Positions 28,126-36,532 of a stretch of 64,000 nucleotides of DNA are shown one piece after another. The DNA is from Lachnospiraceae bacterium (GTDB taxonomy: Bacteria; Bacillota; Clostridia; Lachnospirales; Lachnospiraceae): positions 421,042 through 485,041 of the forward strand of contig JAFLSY010000001.1 in the NCBI GenBank assembly GCA_022510745.1. Direction: 5' to 3'. Within the stretch, counting starts at the first letter, position 1. Each line of letters starts with the position of its first letter. Below the pieces are notes generated by a model, which made no database searches, had not been told where the DNA came from, and was given only the letters and a program-made list of their open reading frames with translations. Position numbers and translations under genes: made by a program.

Positions 28126-30923
28126 CGCTGTTAAAATTATGGCATAAAAAGTGGATGATGCTTTGCCTGCTTTTAGGCAGCGTACTGCTGATCGCTACGG
28201 TCATCAGCTTTCCTTTATATAAAAAAGCAGCGTTTGACAGTATGCTGAAAGAGGAATGCCGTAATTATCTGAAAGAAGAGGGCGACTGGCCTATGGTAAA
28301 CAGCTTGAGTCTTACGGCAAGAGCGGACCGGAATGATGTCTCCTTTGCGGATGTGGAGGCCTTTGTAGACGGTCTGAACAGCAGGCTGAATGTAACGGGA
28401 CAGAAGACGGTTTCCTACTATGTGGTGTGGCCCACCCCAGTGACTTCCACAATGCTGCGGGAGGATTTTAAAAATCCATCTCTGAGGCTGGCGTTTTTAA
28501 CGGATATGGAAGAACATTGCCGGATGTTGGGAGGGGAGATGTATTCAGAGGATGGGCGTGCGGAAGATGGCAGTATTGAAATCCTCATCAATGAGAACCT
28601 GATGCTCTCCGCAAATCTTTTGATCGGGGAAAAACTAAAATTCGGTGATCTGACGGATGCAGACGGCAGCCCGCTCTATGCGACTGTAACAGGTATCTAT
28701 GAAAAAGATGCCAATGAGGATTTTTACTGGCAGCTGTCGGTGACAGAGTTAGATGATGTCTGTCTGATGCAGGAGGAAGTGTTCAGGGAACTGTTTTTGA
28801 GTGAGGAGACAGTCACCCATACGGTATCTGCCTCCTATTATCAGTTCTTTGAATATGATGATCTGGCTGCATCCCAGGTGAAAGAACTGTTAAATATCAC
28901 CGACGAACTGCTGCATGAAAGTGAATATGCAAAAGCAATGTCCGTTCCGGATTACATTAAAGTATTGGAAAGTTTCTTAGAGAAGAAATTCCGTATTGAG
29001 GCAACGCTTTTTATTATGCAGGTCCCCGTGCTTATCCTGCTTTGCACTTTTTTGTTTATGATTTCTGCGCAGATGTATGAAATGGAGCGGAATGAGATTT
29101 CGGTGATAAAGAGCCGGGGCAGCTTCGGAGGCCAGATATTCCGCCTATACCTGTATCAGAGTATCTTTATTACTTTTTGCGGCAGCGTTCTGGGCGTACC
29201 GCTTGGCATTCTATTTTGCAGACTGCTTGGATCGACCAGAAATTTTCTGGAGTTTAACCTGCACAGGGAACTGAATATTACTTTTGATATAGAAACTCTG
29301 CTCTTTATGGCCGCGGCAATCGGTATTTCCGTTCTGGTGATGGCGCTTCCGGCATGGAAACACAGTAAGCTTAGTATTGTCAATCTCAAGCAGCAGAAGG
29401 CCGCCCGTAAGTTTTCATGGTGGGAGAGGTACTGTCTGGATATTATGTGCCTTTCCATCTCTCTCTACGGTTATTGTACCTTTGCCAGTGATCGAAGCGG
29501 GCTGGCGGAAAGAGTACTCGGGCAAGAATCTTTAGACCCGCTTTTATATGTCAGTTCTTCCCTTTTCATTGTAGGACTTGGACTTTTGGCACTGCGCTTA
29601 CAGCCCCTGCTTGTAAAGCTTTTGTTCCGCATAACGGAGAAACGTCTGAAACCTGCAGGTTATGCATTCTTTTTGGAAAATATCAAGAATGGCAGAAAAC
29701 AGCAGTTTATCATGCTTTTTATGATCCTCACCATTTCCTTGGGAATGTATCACGCTGCCGTGGCCCGTACCATTCTGCAGAATTCTATTGAAAATGCAGA
29801 CTATATCTATGGGGCAGACTTGATACTAAAAGAGGTGTGGAGGGATAACAGCGCTTATCTGGCAATGAATCCGGAACTGGAATTTGCGTATTTTGAGCCG
29901 GATTTTGGCAAATATGGAGGACTGTCTGCGGCACAGTCCTATACCAAGGTGCTTTACGACACCAAAGCCTACATATGGACAGGAGGAAATGAGCGAATGC
30001 CCATTACGCTCATGGGCATTCATACAAGGGAATTCGGAGAAAATACGTGGGTGGAATCCTCTCTTTTGGAAAAACCTTATTATGAATACTTAAATGAACT
30101 GGCAGTAGCGGAAGGCGGGGTGTTGGTTTCCCGCAATTTTCAGAATGTGGCAGGTTATCGGATTGGGGACGAGATCATCTACTACGATAAGGATGGAAAC
30201 CGCATGTCAGGCAGGATAGTGGATTTTGTGGATTACTGGCCGGGATATGCGCCATATGTCACAACTTTGGATTTTGATGGAAGCGCCCGCACCCAGGACA
30301 ATTATCTTGTGATCACCCATATCAATGCATTGATGCAGGCATGGGGTGTGGTACCTTATGAGGTCTGGATTACCTTAAAAGAAGATGGCGGCATGACGGA
30401 CTTCTATCAGTGGATGGAAGAAAATAATGTGTTATTTTCCAAATATATTGATAAGGTGGAAAATATTGAAAAAACTGTGGAAGATCCCCTGCTGCAAGGC
30501 ACGAACGGCGTTCTGACAATGGGCTTTATCGTTACGCTTCTTTTATGTGCGGTGGGCTACATGATTTACTGGATCATGTCCATCAAAGCCAGAGAGATGC
30601 TCTTTGGTGTGCTGCGTGCCTGTGGTATGCACAGAGGAGAATTATTTGAGATCTTGATGTATGAACAGTTGTTTTCCGGCGGTTTTGCAATCTTTGTGGG
30701 TTTGGGTATCGGTGTCATAACTTCCCGGATATTCGTGCCGATTCTGCAGACAGCTTATGCGGCAGCCAATCAGGCGCTTCCCTTGCGGTTGATAACAAAT
30801 ATTGCCGATACGCTCAGACTCTACGGTGTGATTGGCGGTATGATGTTGATCTGCCTGGCGGTGCTGATATTATTGGTATATAAGCTCAATATAACCAAGG
30901 CTTTAAAACTGGGAGAAGAGTAG
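28113..30923 (+). CDS. FtsX/MacB-type ABC transporter permease
   Basis: This 936-residue membrane protein has an N-terminal helix (about 14-33), a large extracytoplasmic domain, a three-helix FtsX bundle (about 300-425), a further helix pair around 480-500, a second helix and extracytoplasmic domain (about 540-800), and a final three-helix bundle (about 815-930). Two FtsX repeats in one chain make it able to act as the whole permease, as in LolCE-like and BceB-like relatives (family knowledge). GAGGAAGGA precedes ATG 28113 inside the preceding gene. It is directly followed by two ATPase genes. Confidence 0.88.
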   Translation: MLRITLLKLWHKKWMMLCLLLGSVLLIATVISFPLYKKAAFDSMLKEECRNYLKEEGDWPMVNSLSLTARADRNDVSFADVEAFVDGLNSRLNVTGQKTVSYYVVWPTPVTSTMLREDFKNPSLRLAFLTDMEEHCRMLGGEMYSEDGRAEDGSIEILINENLMLSANLLIGEKLKFGDLTDADGSPLYATVTGIYEKDANEDFYWQLSVTELDDVCLMQEEVFRELFLSEETVTHTVSASYYQFFEYDDLAASQVKELLNITDELLHESEYAKAMSVPDYIKVLESFLEKKFRIEATLFIMQVPVLILLCTFLFMISAQMYEMERNEISVIKSRGSFGGQIFRLYLYQSIFITFCGSVLGVPLGILFCRLLGSTRNFLEFNLHRELNITFDIETLLFMAAAIGISVLVMALPAWKHSKLSIVNLKQQKAARKFSWWERYCLDIMCLSISLYGYCTFASDRSGLAERVLGQESLDPLLYVSSSLFIVGLGLLALRLQPLLVKLLFRITEKRLKPAGYAFFLENIKNGRKQQFIMLFMILTISLGMYHAAVARTILQNSIENADYIYGADLILKEVWRDNSAYLAMNPELEFAYFEPDFGKYGGLSAAQSYTKVLYDTKAYIWTGGNERMPITLMGIHTREFGENTWVESSLLEKPYYEYLNELAVAEGGVLVSRNFQNVAGYRIGDEIIYYDKDGNRMSGRIVDFVDYWPGYAPYVTTLDFDGSARTQDNYLVITHINALMQAWGVVPYEVWITLKEDGGMTDFYQWMEENNVLFSKYIDKVENIEKTVEDPLLQGTNGVLTMGFIVTLLLCAVGYMIYWIMSIKAREMLFGVLRACGMHRGELFEILMYEQLFSGGFAIFVGLGIGVITSRIFVPILQTAYAAANQALPLRLITNIADTLRLYGVIGGMMLICLAVLILLVYKLNITKALKLGEE

Positions 30924-30924
30924 T

Positions 30925-31605
30925 ATGGGTCAAATTATTGAAGTTAGACAGGTAAATCGTATTTTTCCGGTGGCGGGAGGCTCCTTTCAAGCGCTGTCCG
31001 ACATTACGTTTACCATTCCGGAGGGTGCTTTTACGATATTGCGCGGACGTTCCGGATCTGGTAAGACCACATTGTTAAATATAATAGGCGCTTTAGATAT
31101 GCCTACTTCGGGCAGTATCATGATAGACGGCAGAGAGATTCAGAAGATGACGGAACGGGAACGGGAGGATATGCGGCGTACGCAGATGGGATTTGTGTTT
31201 CAGTCCGTTTCCCTGATTCCTACCATGAATGCTTTTCAAAATGTGGAGTTTTCCATGCGGCTGGCCGGTATCAAAGAAGAACGGGAGCAGCGTGCCAAGG
31301 ATTGCCTGCGGATGGTCGGGTTAGAAAACCGGATGCACCATATGCCTGCAGAGATGTCCGGCGGCGAGCAGCAGCGGGTAGCCATTGCCAGAGCCGTAGC
31401 CCACAGGCCCCGGATTCTTCTGGCGGATGAGCCTACGGCGGAGTTGGACAGCAGACTGGCTGTAGAGGTTGCCGGACTCTTTAGAGAACTGTCAAAGCAG
31501 GAACAGGTAACGGTATTGATGACGACCCATGACACCGGTCTGCTGGCGGATGGGGACAGTATTGTAGAGTTGGAGAATGGCAGGCTGGCAGCAGAAAGGA
31601 AGTAA
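30925..31605 (+). CDS. ABC transporter ATP-binding protein (MacB/LolD family)
   Basis: This 226-residue ATPase has Walker A GRSGSGKTT, Q-loop 'MGFVFQSVSLIPTM', signature MSGGEQQR, Walker B ILLADEPTAELD and a His switch 'TTHD'. Size and motif spelling are those of ATPases serving FtsX-type permeases. It starts one base after the permease stop and ends three bases before the second ATPase. It presumably drives the 28113-30923 permease, alone or with that second ATPase. Confidence 0.94.
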   Translation: MGQIIEVRQVNRIFPVAGGSFQALSDITFTIPEGAFTILRGRSGSGKTTLLNIIGALDMPTSGSIMIDGREIQKMTEREREDMRRTQMGFVFQSVSLIPTMNAFQNVEFSMRLAGIKEEREQRAKDCLRMVGLENRMHHMPAEMSGGEQQRVAIARAVAHRPRILLADEPTAELDSRLAVEVAGLFRELSKQEQVTVLMTTHDTGLLADGDSIVELENGRLAAERK

Positions 31606-31608
31606 AGA

Positions 31609-32499
31609 ATGGCGGAGGTTATGATACAGGCCGACGGTCTGGTAAAAATATATAAGTCCAAGCAGACGGAGGTGCTGGCGCTGCAGGGGCTGGATTTAAC
31701 GGTGGAAACAGGAGAACTGACGGCGATCATCGGTAACAGCGGAAGCGGAAAATCCACCTTCTTAAATATGATCGGCGGTTTAGACCGCCCCAGTGCGGGT
31801 TCTTTGCTGGTAGGGGGGAAGAATCTCTTTACCATGACGGAGAAGGAACTGGTACTGTATAAGCGGGATACGGTGGGATTTGTATGGCAGAATAACGGAC
31901 GAAATCTGCTGCCGTATCTCACGGCCTTTGAAAATATCATGCTTCCCATGTATCTGGCTGATGGCAGACAGAAAAAAGAGCGGGCTTTAGAACTTTTGGA
32001 AAAGGTAGGGCTTGCACAGAAAAGGAATAACAGTCTGCACTCTCTTTCCGGCGGTGAACAGCAGCGGGTAGCCATCGCCATTGCCTTGGCCAATTCGCCA
32101 AAGCTGCTTTTGGCGGACGAGCCTACCGGAAGTGTGGATTCTAAAACAGCGGATTATATATTTGACATATTTAGGGAGCTGAATGCCGCGGGACAGACGA
32201 TTCTGATAGTGACTCATGACGTGACTCTTTCCAAGAAGGTAAAGCGCGTGGTAGCCATACGGGACGGTAAGATAAGCAGCGAGAGAATATTAAAGGAACA
32301 GTATGAAAATAAGTGGAATGAAGCTGCTATCGACTGGCATAAAGAGGATACACAGGAGGAATATGCTATTGTAGATAAGGCAGGACGGGTGCAGATACCT
32401 GCCGAGCTCTTAGAGCAGCTTGCCCTGCAGGATAACAGGGTGCAGTTAAAGTTTCAAGATGGAAAGATCGTGTTGAGTAAACCCGGAGAAAAGGAGTGA
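31609..32499 (+). CDS. ABC transporter ATP-binding protein fused to a C-terminal AbrB-like domain
   Basis: Residues 1-225 are a MacB/LolD-type ATPase: Walker A GNSGSGKST, signature LSGGEQQR, Walker B LLLADEPTGSVD, switch 'VTHDV'. A linker of about 25 residues follows. Residues 250-292 then match the AbrB/SpoVT swapped-hairpin DNA-binding fold: 'VDKAGRVQIPAELLEQLAL' and 'VQLKFQDGKIVLSK' correspond to the family's 'VDxLGRVxIPxELRxxLGI...DxIxLxK'. The usual ATPase of this class is about 230 residues. AbrB-fold domains normally dimerise and bind DNA, so a regulatory or dimerising role is possible. The ribosome site for the next gene lies within its 3' end. Confidence 0.88.
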   Translation: MAEVMIQADGLVKIYKSKQTEVLALQGLDLTVETGELTAIIGNSGSGKSTFLNMIGGLDRPSAGSLLVGGKNLFTMTEKELVLYKRDTVGFVWQNNGRNLLPYLTAFENIMLPMYLADGRQKKERALELLEKVGLAQKRNNSLHSLSGGEQQRVAIAIALANSPKLLLADEPTGSVDSKTADYIFDIFRELNAAGQTILIVTHDVTLSKKVKRVVAIRDGKISSERILKEQYENKWNEAAIDWHKEDTQEEYAIVDKAGRVQIPAELLEQLALQDNRVQLKFQDGKIVLSKPGEKE

Positions 32500-32504
32500 A
32501 AGCT

Positions 32505-33062
32505 ATGTGGTCGGAACGAGTTGTGGACGGTTATCTTTTTGTAAGTATGGAGGATGTGCAGTTAGCGCAGCAGGAGAAAAAGAAAGTAGAATATTTGGAG
32601 AAGTATCTGGATTACCGCAATCCGGAGAGTGTTCTGAAAGTCTACAAAAAGGCGTTGACAGAACGTATTTTTAAAACCCCTGTGGGATATGATTATCTGC
32701 ATAAGATGCAGAAATACTTATTAGATTGCGACGGCATGACAGAAGAACAGGTGCCCCCGGTGAGTCTGCAAAAAAGCTATAACGTCAATATGCGTCGCAG
32801 TTATACCCAGCCAAAACCCCGCGTAGAGAGGCATAAGGAAAAGAAGAAGCCGGAATGGCCGGTCATTTCTCTGATGGCAAATCTGGTTCTGATCATTGCC
32901 ATCATTGCCATGTTTGCGATCACCTTAAAAAGCGATAATCCCAATATTTTAAATTACGAGCGCGCCATTGTAAACAAGTATGCTTCCTGGGAACAGGAAT
33001 TATCCGAAAGGGAAAAGGTCGTCAGAGAAAAAGAAAGGGAACTGAACATTATCAATGAGTAA
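32505..33062 (+). CDS. Unrecognised single-pass membrane protein in the export cluster
   Basis: ATG 32505 is chosen over an in-frame GTG at 32496 because AAGGAG lies eight bases before it. The 185-residue protein has a charged soluble N-terminal region (about 1-122), one membrane helix (about 124-146, 'VISLMANLVLIIAIIAMFAI') and a C-terminal coiled coil rich in Glu and Arg (about 155-185). I do not recognise a family. It sits three genes after the permease and just before the response regulator, so it may link transporter and two-component system; this is inference from position. Confidence 0.7.
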   Translation: MWSERVVDGYLFVSMEDVQLAQQEKKKVEYLEKYLDYRNPESVLKVYKKALTERIFKTPVGYDYLHKMQKYLLDCDGMTEEQVPPVSLQKSYNVNMRRSYTQPKPRVERHKEKKKPEWPVISLMANLVLIIAIIAMFAITLKSDNPNILNYERAIVNKYASWEQELSEREKVVREKERELNIINE

Positions 33063-33076
33063 GCTTGGAGGCGCAG

Positions 33077-33757
33077 ATGGACAGATTAAAAATTTTGGTC
33101 GTAGATGATGAAAGCAGGATGCGTAAGCTGGTAAAGGATTTTTTGGTGAAAAGTAATTATGAGGTCATTGAAGCAGAGGACGGCGAAAAAGCAGTGGAGC
33201 TTTTCTTTGCGCAGAAAGATATACGGCTCATTATTCTGGATGTGATGATGCCCGGAATGGACGGGTGGCAGGTGTGCAGGGAGATTCGTGCTTATTCCAA
33301 AGTGCCCATTATCATGCTGACGGCGAAGAGCGATGAGAGGGATGAACTGCAGGGCTTTGAACTGGGAGTGGATGAATATATCGGAAAGCCCTTCAGCCCC
33401 AAAATTCTGGTTGCAAGAGTGGAGGCTATTCTGCGCAGAAGCAATCAACTGCAGCCGGAAGAAGTAATTTCTGCAGGCGGTATTGAACTGAATAAATCGG
33501 CCCATATGGTAAATATCGAAGGCAGGGATATTGAACTGAGTTATAAGGAATTTGAACTACTGGCATATTTCATGGAGAATAAGGGCATTGCTCTCTCCAG
33601 AGACAAAATTTTAAACAGTGTATGGAATTATGATTATTTTGGTGACGCCCGTACCATAGATACCCATGTCAAGAAGCTTCGCAGTAAATTGGGAGATAGG
33701 GGAGAACTGATCAAAACCATCTGGGGCATGGGCTATAAATTTGAGGCGGAAGCATAG
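33077..33757 (+). CDS. OmpR-family response regulator
   Basis: This 226-residue regulator has a receiver domain with the acidic pair 'VVDDE', phospho-Asp in 'LIILDVMMPGMDGW' (about 52) and 'KPFSPK', and a winged-helix DNA-binding domain ending 'GDRGELIKTIWGMGYKFEAEA'. ATG 33077 follows GGAGG; an in-frame TTG at 33065 has no ribosome site. It forms a pair with the kinase three bases downstream and probably controls the export cluster. Confidence 0.94.
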   Translation: MDRLKILVVDDESRMRKLVKDFLVKSNYEVIEAEDGEKAVELFFAQKDIRLIILDVMMPGMDGWQVCREIRAYSKVPIIMLTAKSDERDELQGFELGVDEYIGKPFSPKILVARVEAILRRSNQLQPEEVISAGGIELNKSAHMVNIEGRDIELSYKEFELLAYFMENKGIALSRDKILNSVWNYDYFGDARTIDTHVKKLRSKLGDRGELIKTIWGMGYKFEAEA

Positions 33758-33760
33758 TAT

Positions 33761-35236
33761 ATGAAACATTCCATTAAAAAACAGTTTACTTCTATTTTTA
33801 TCGGTCTGATGGCAGGTACCCTGTTTGTCTGCTGGCTTATCAACAATACGTTTCTGCCCGGCTACTATGAGAGGAAAAGGGAGAATGCGGTAAAAGAAAC
33901 CTATCATATGCTGAATGAAGCGGTTGCAACCGGTATACTGGGGACGGAGGAATTTTCCATAGAGCTGGAAAAAATATCCGGCCGCTATAACATTATGGGC
34001 GTCATACAGGATATGAACGGTCTGATAGTGGGTTTCGGCAATGATATGTCCATGCTGCAAAGACTGCTGTGGGAGAGGCTGTACGCACCCATGCAGGATA
34101 CCAGACTTTTGGAGCAGACGGAAAACTTTACCATTCAGCTAATTACGGATCCCAAAACAAAAGCGGAAAATATGGAAATGGTGGGCTGGCTGGATGGAGG
34201 ACAGGTCTTTTATATGCGGACACCCTTGGAAAATATTAGGGAGAGTGTAGAGATTGCAAATCGATTCTTACTATATGTAGGAATCGGCGGCGTTCTTGTG
34301 AGCAGTATTGTGATCTGGATGGTGTCCAAAAAAGTGACGGAACCCATTTTGGAACTGGCGGATATATCCGAGCGCATGACCAGACTGGATTTTGAGGCAA
34401 AGTACAGGGGCGGCAGCAAAAATGAAGTAGCGCTGCTTGGCGATAATATCAATAAACTTTCCGCAGCTTTGGAAGAGACCATACGGGAATTGAAAACGGC
34501 GGATAACGAGCTGCAGAAGGATTTGGAAAAGAGAAATCGGGCGGATGAAATGCGTAAGGAATTTTTGTCCAATGTATCCCACGAACTGAAGACTCCTCTC
34601 GCCCTGATTCAAGGCTATGCGGAAGGCTTGAAGGAAGGAATCAGCGAGGATGAAGAAAGCCGGAATTATTATTGTGACGTCATTGTGGACGAAGCCGGCA
34701 AGATGAATAATCTGGTAAAGAGGCTGTTAACTTTAAATGAATTGGAATTTGGAAATGATGTTGTTAATCTGGAGCGCTTTGATCTGGTGGCACTGATCGG
34801 CAATTATATTCAATCGGCGCAGATCCTGACCAGACAGCATGGAATTTCCGTGCGTATGGAACAATATGCCCCCATTTTTGTGTGGGCGGATGAATTTAAG
34901 GTAGAAGAAGTTTTTATGAATTATTTCTCCAATGCAGTAAATTACTGTGAAGGAGAAAAGATTATTGATATCCGTTTAGAGCAGGCGGAAAGCAAAGTGC
35001 GTGTTACCGTATTCAATACCGGAAAGCCGATTCCCCAAGAGAGTATGGAATACATCTGGGAAAAATTCTATAAAGTGGATAAAGCAAGAACCCGGGAATA
35101 CGGTGGAAGCGGCGTAGGACTGTCCATTGTAAAGGCTATTATGGAGGCCTTTCATCAGGCCTACGGCGTACAGAATTATGAGAACGGGGTTGCTTTTTGG
35201 TTTGAACTGGAAACGGTAGGAAAGGAAAAAGCATGA
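33761..35236 (+). CDS. Sensor histidine kinase (HAMP, HisKA, HATPase)
   Basis: This 491-residue membrane kinase has a first helix (about 10-32), an extracytoplasmic sensor region of about 135 residues, a second helix (about 168-190), a HAMP linker, a HisKA dimerisation helix with phospho-His in 'NVSHELKTPLALIQGYAEG' (about 273) and an ATPase domain with 'YFSNAVNYC' and 'YGGSGVGLSIVKAIME'. Its stop overlaps the start of hflX (ATGA). It is the cognate partner of the 33077 regulator. Confidence 0.94.
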   Translation: MKHSIKKQFTSIFIGLMAGTLFVCWLINNTFLPGYYERKRENAVKETYHMLNEAVATGILGTEEFSIELEKISGRYNIMGVIQDMNGLIVGFGNDMSMLQRLLWERLYAPMQDTRLLEQTENFTIQLITDPKTKAENMEMVGWLDGGQVFYMRTPLENIRESVEIANRFLLYVGIGGVLVSSIVIWMVSKKVTEPILELADISERMTRLDFEAKYRGGSKNEVALLGDNINKLSAALEETIRELKTADNELQKDLEKRNRADEMRKEFLSNVSHELKTPLALIQGYAEGLKEGISEDEESRNYYCDVIVDEAGKMNNLVKRLLTLNELEFGNDVVNLERFDLVALIGNYIQSAQILTRQHGISVRMEQYAPIFVWADEFKVEEVFMNYFSNAVNYCEGEKIIDIRLEQAESKVRVTVFNTGKPIPQESMEYIWEKFYKVDKARTREYGGSGVGLSIVKAIMEAFHQAYGVQNYENGVAFWFELETVGKEKA

Positions 35237-36531
35237 GGGAGGAAGCGGAGTTTACCCAGGCCTTAGAGCGGGTACTGCTAGTGGGCGTGGATACCGGGGA
35301 AGAAGAGGATTTTGACGCCGCTATGGAGGAACTGAAAAATCTGGCGGAGGCCTGTCATATGCAGGTGGCCGGCATCATCACCCAGCGCTTGGAAAGTGTG
35401 AACAAGGCGTTCTATATAGGTGCGGGAAAGGTGGAAGAGGTTCGCTCATTTGCCGGGGAATGTGAAGCTGAGCTGATTATTTTTGAGGATACCTTAAGTC
35501 CTTCCCAACTGCGAAATCTGCAAAAGGAGCTGGGGCTTCCGGTAATGGACAGAACCAACCTGATTCTGGATATTTTTGCAACCAGGGCAAAGTCCAGAGA
35601 GGCAAGACTGCAGGTGGAGGCCGCAAGATTAAAGTATCTTCTGCCCAGATTGGTGGGGATGCACGAGGCTTTGAGCAGGCAGGGAGGAACCAGCGGCAGT
35701 ATGAGCAGCAGGGGCGCCGGAGAGAAAAAGCTGGAACTGGACAGACGGAAGATAGAGCATAGGATCACGGAACTGGACAGGGAACTACAGGAGGTTTTAA
35801 AAGAAAGGGAAACCCAGCGGAAACGGAGAAAGAATTCCCGGATTCCCCAAGTGTCCCTGGCGGGCTATACCAATGCGGGCAAATCCACGCTGCTAAATGC
35901 CATGGTGGATGCCTATGTGGGGGAAGAAGAGAAAAAGGTTTTAGAAAAGGATATGCTCTTTGCTACACTAGAAACCAGTGTGCGCCGGATTGACACCGGT
36001 AGAAAGAAGCCCTTTTATCTGGCGGATACGGTAGGATTTCTCCACAAACTCCCTCACGGGCTTATCAAAGCCTTCCGTTCTACCTTGGAGGAGGTCAGAA
36101 ATGCGGACTTGATTTTGCATGTGGTGGATTTTTCTGATGCCCATTACAAAAAACATCTGGAAGTAACAGAGAAAACCCTGCAGGAACTGGGGGCGGGAGA
36201 GATTCCGGTTATCTATGTCTACAATAAGGCAGAACGCTGTATGGAGGAGCTGCCTAAAGTGAATGCTGACCGTATTTATATGTCAGCGAAGAACGGCATA
36301 GGGATAGCTGAATTGGCCGGAATGATCACGGATATGCTGTATGCAAAGAATGAACGGACAGCCTTTCTCATTCCCTATGAGAAGGGCAGTATAGTGTCCT
36401 ATCTCTGTGAGAATGCAGAGGTGTTTTTGCAAAATTACATTGAAAAAGGAGTGTATTTGGTGGTACACTGTCATAAAAATGACAGAATAAGATTTGCCGA
36501 ATATATCGTGGAAGAGAACGAGGGTTTTTGA
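35233..36531 (+). CDS. hflX: GTPase HflX
   Basis: This 432-residue ribosome-associated GTPase helps split stalled or heat-damaged ribosomes. The N-terminal domain ('KAFYIGAGKVEEV', 'IIFEDTLSPSQLRNL', 'VMDRTNLILDIFATRA') and the Gly-rich linker (SRGAGEKKLELDRR) precede the G domain with G1 GYTNAGKST, G3 'DTVGFLHKLP' and G4 'YNKAE'. It overlaps the kinase gene by four bases, so it belongs to the same transcript, though a functional tie to the transporter is not evident. Confidence 0.95.
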   Translation: MREEAEFTQALERVLLVGVDTGEEEDFDAAMEELKNLAEACHMQVAGIITQRLESVNKAFYIGAGKVEEVRSFAGECEAELIIFEDTLSPSQLRNLQKELGLPVMDRTNLILDIFATRAKSREARLQVEAARLKYLLPRLVGMHEALSRQGGTSGSMSSRGAGEKKLELDRRKIEHRITELDRELQEVLKERETQRKRRKNSRIPQVSLAGYTNAGKSTLLNAMVDAYVGEEEKKVLEKDMLFATLETSVRRIDTGRKKPFYLADTVGFLHKLPHGLIKAFRSTLEEVRNADLILHVVDFSDAHYKKHLEVTEKTLQELGAGEIPVIYVYNKAERCMEELPKVNADRIYMSAKNGIGIAELAGMITDMLYAKNERTAFLIPYEKGSIVSYLCENAEVFLQNYIEKGVYLVVHCHKNDRIRFAEYIVEENEGF

Positions 36532-36532
36532 T

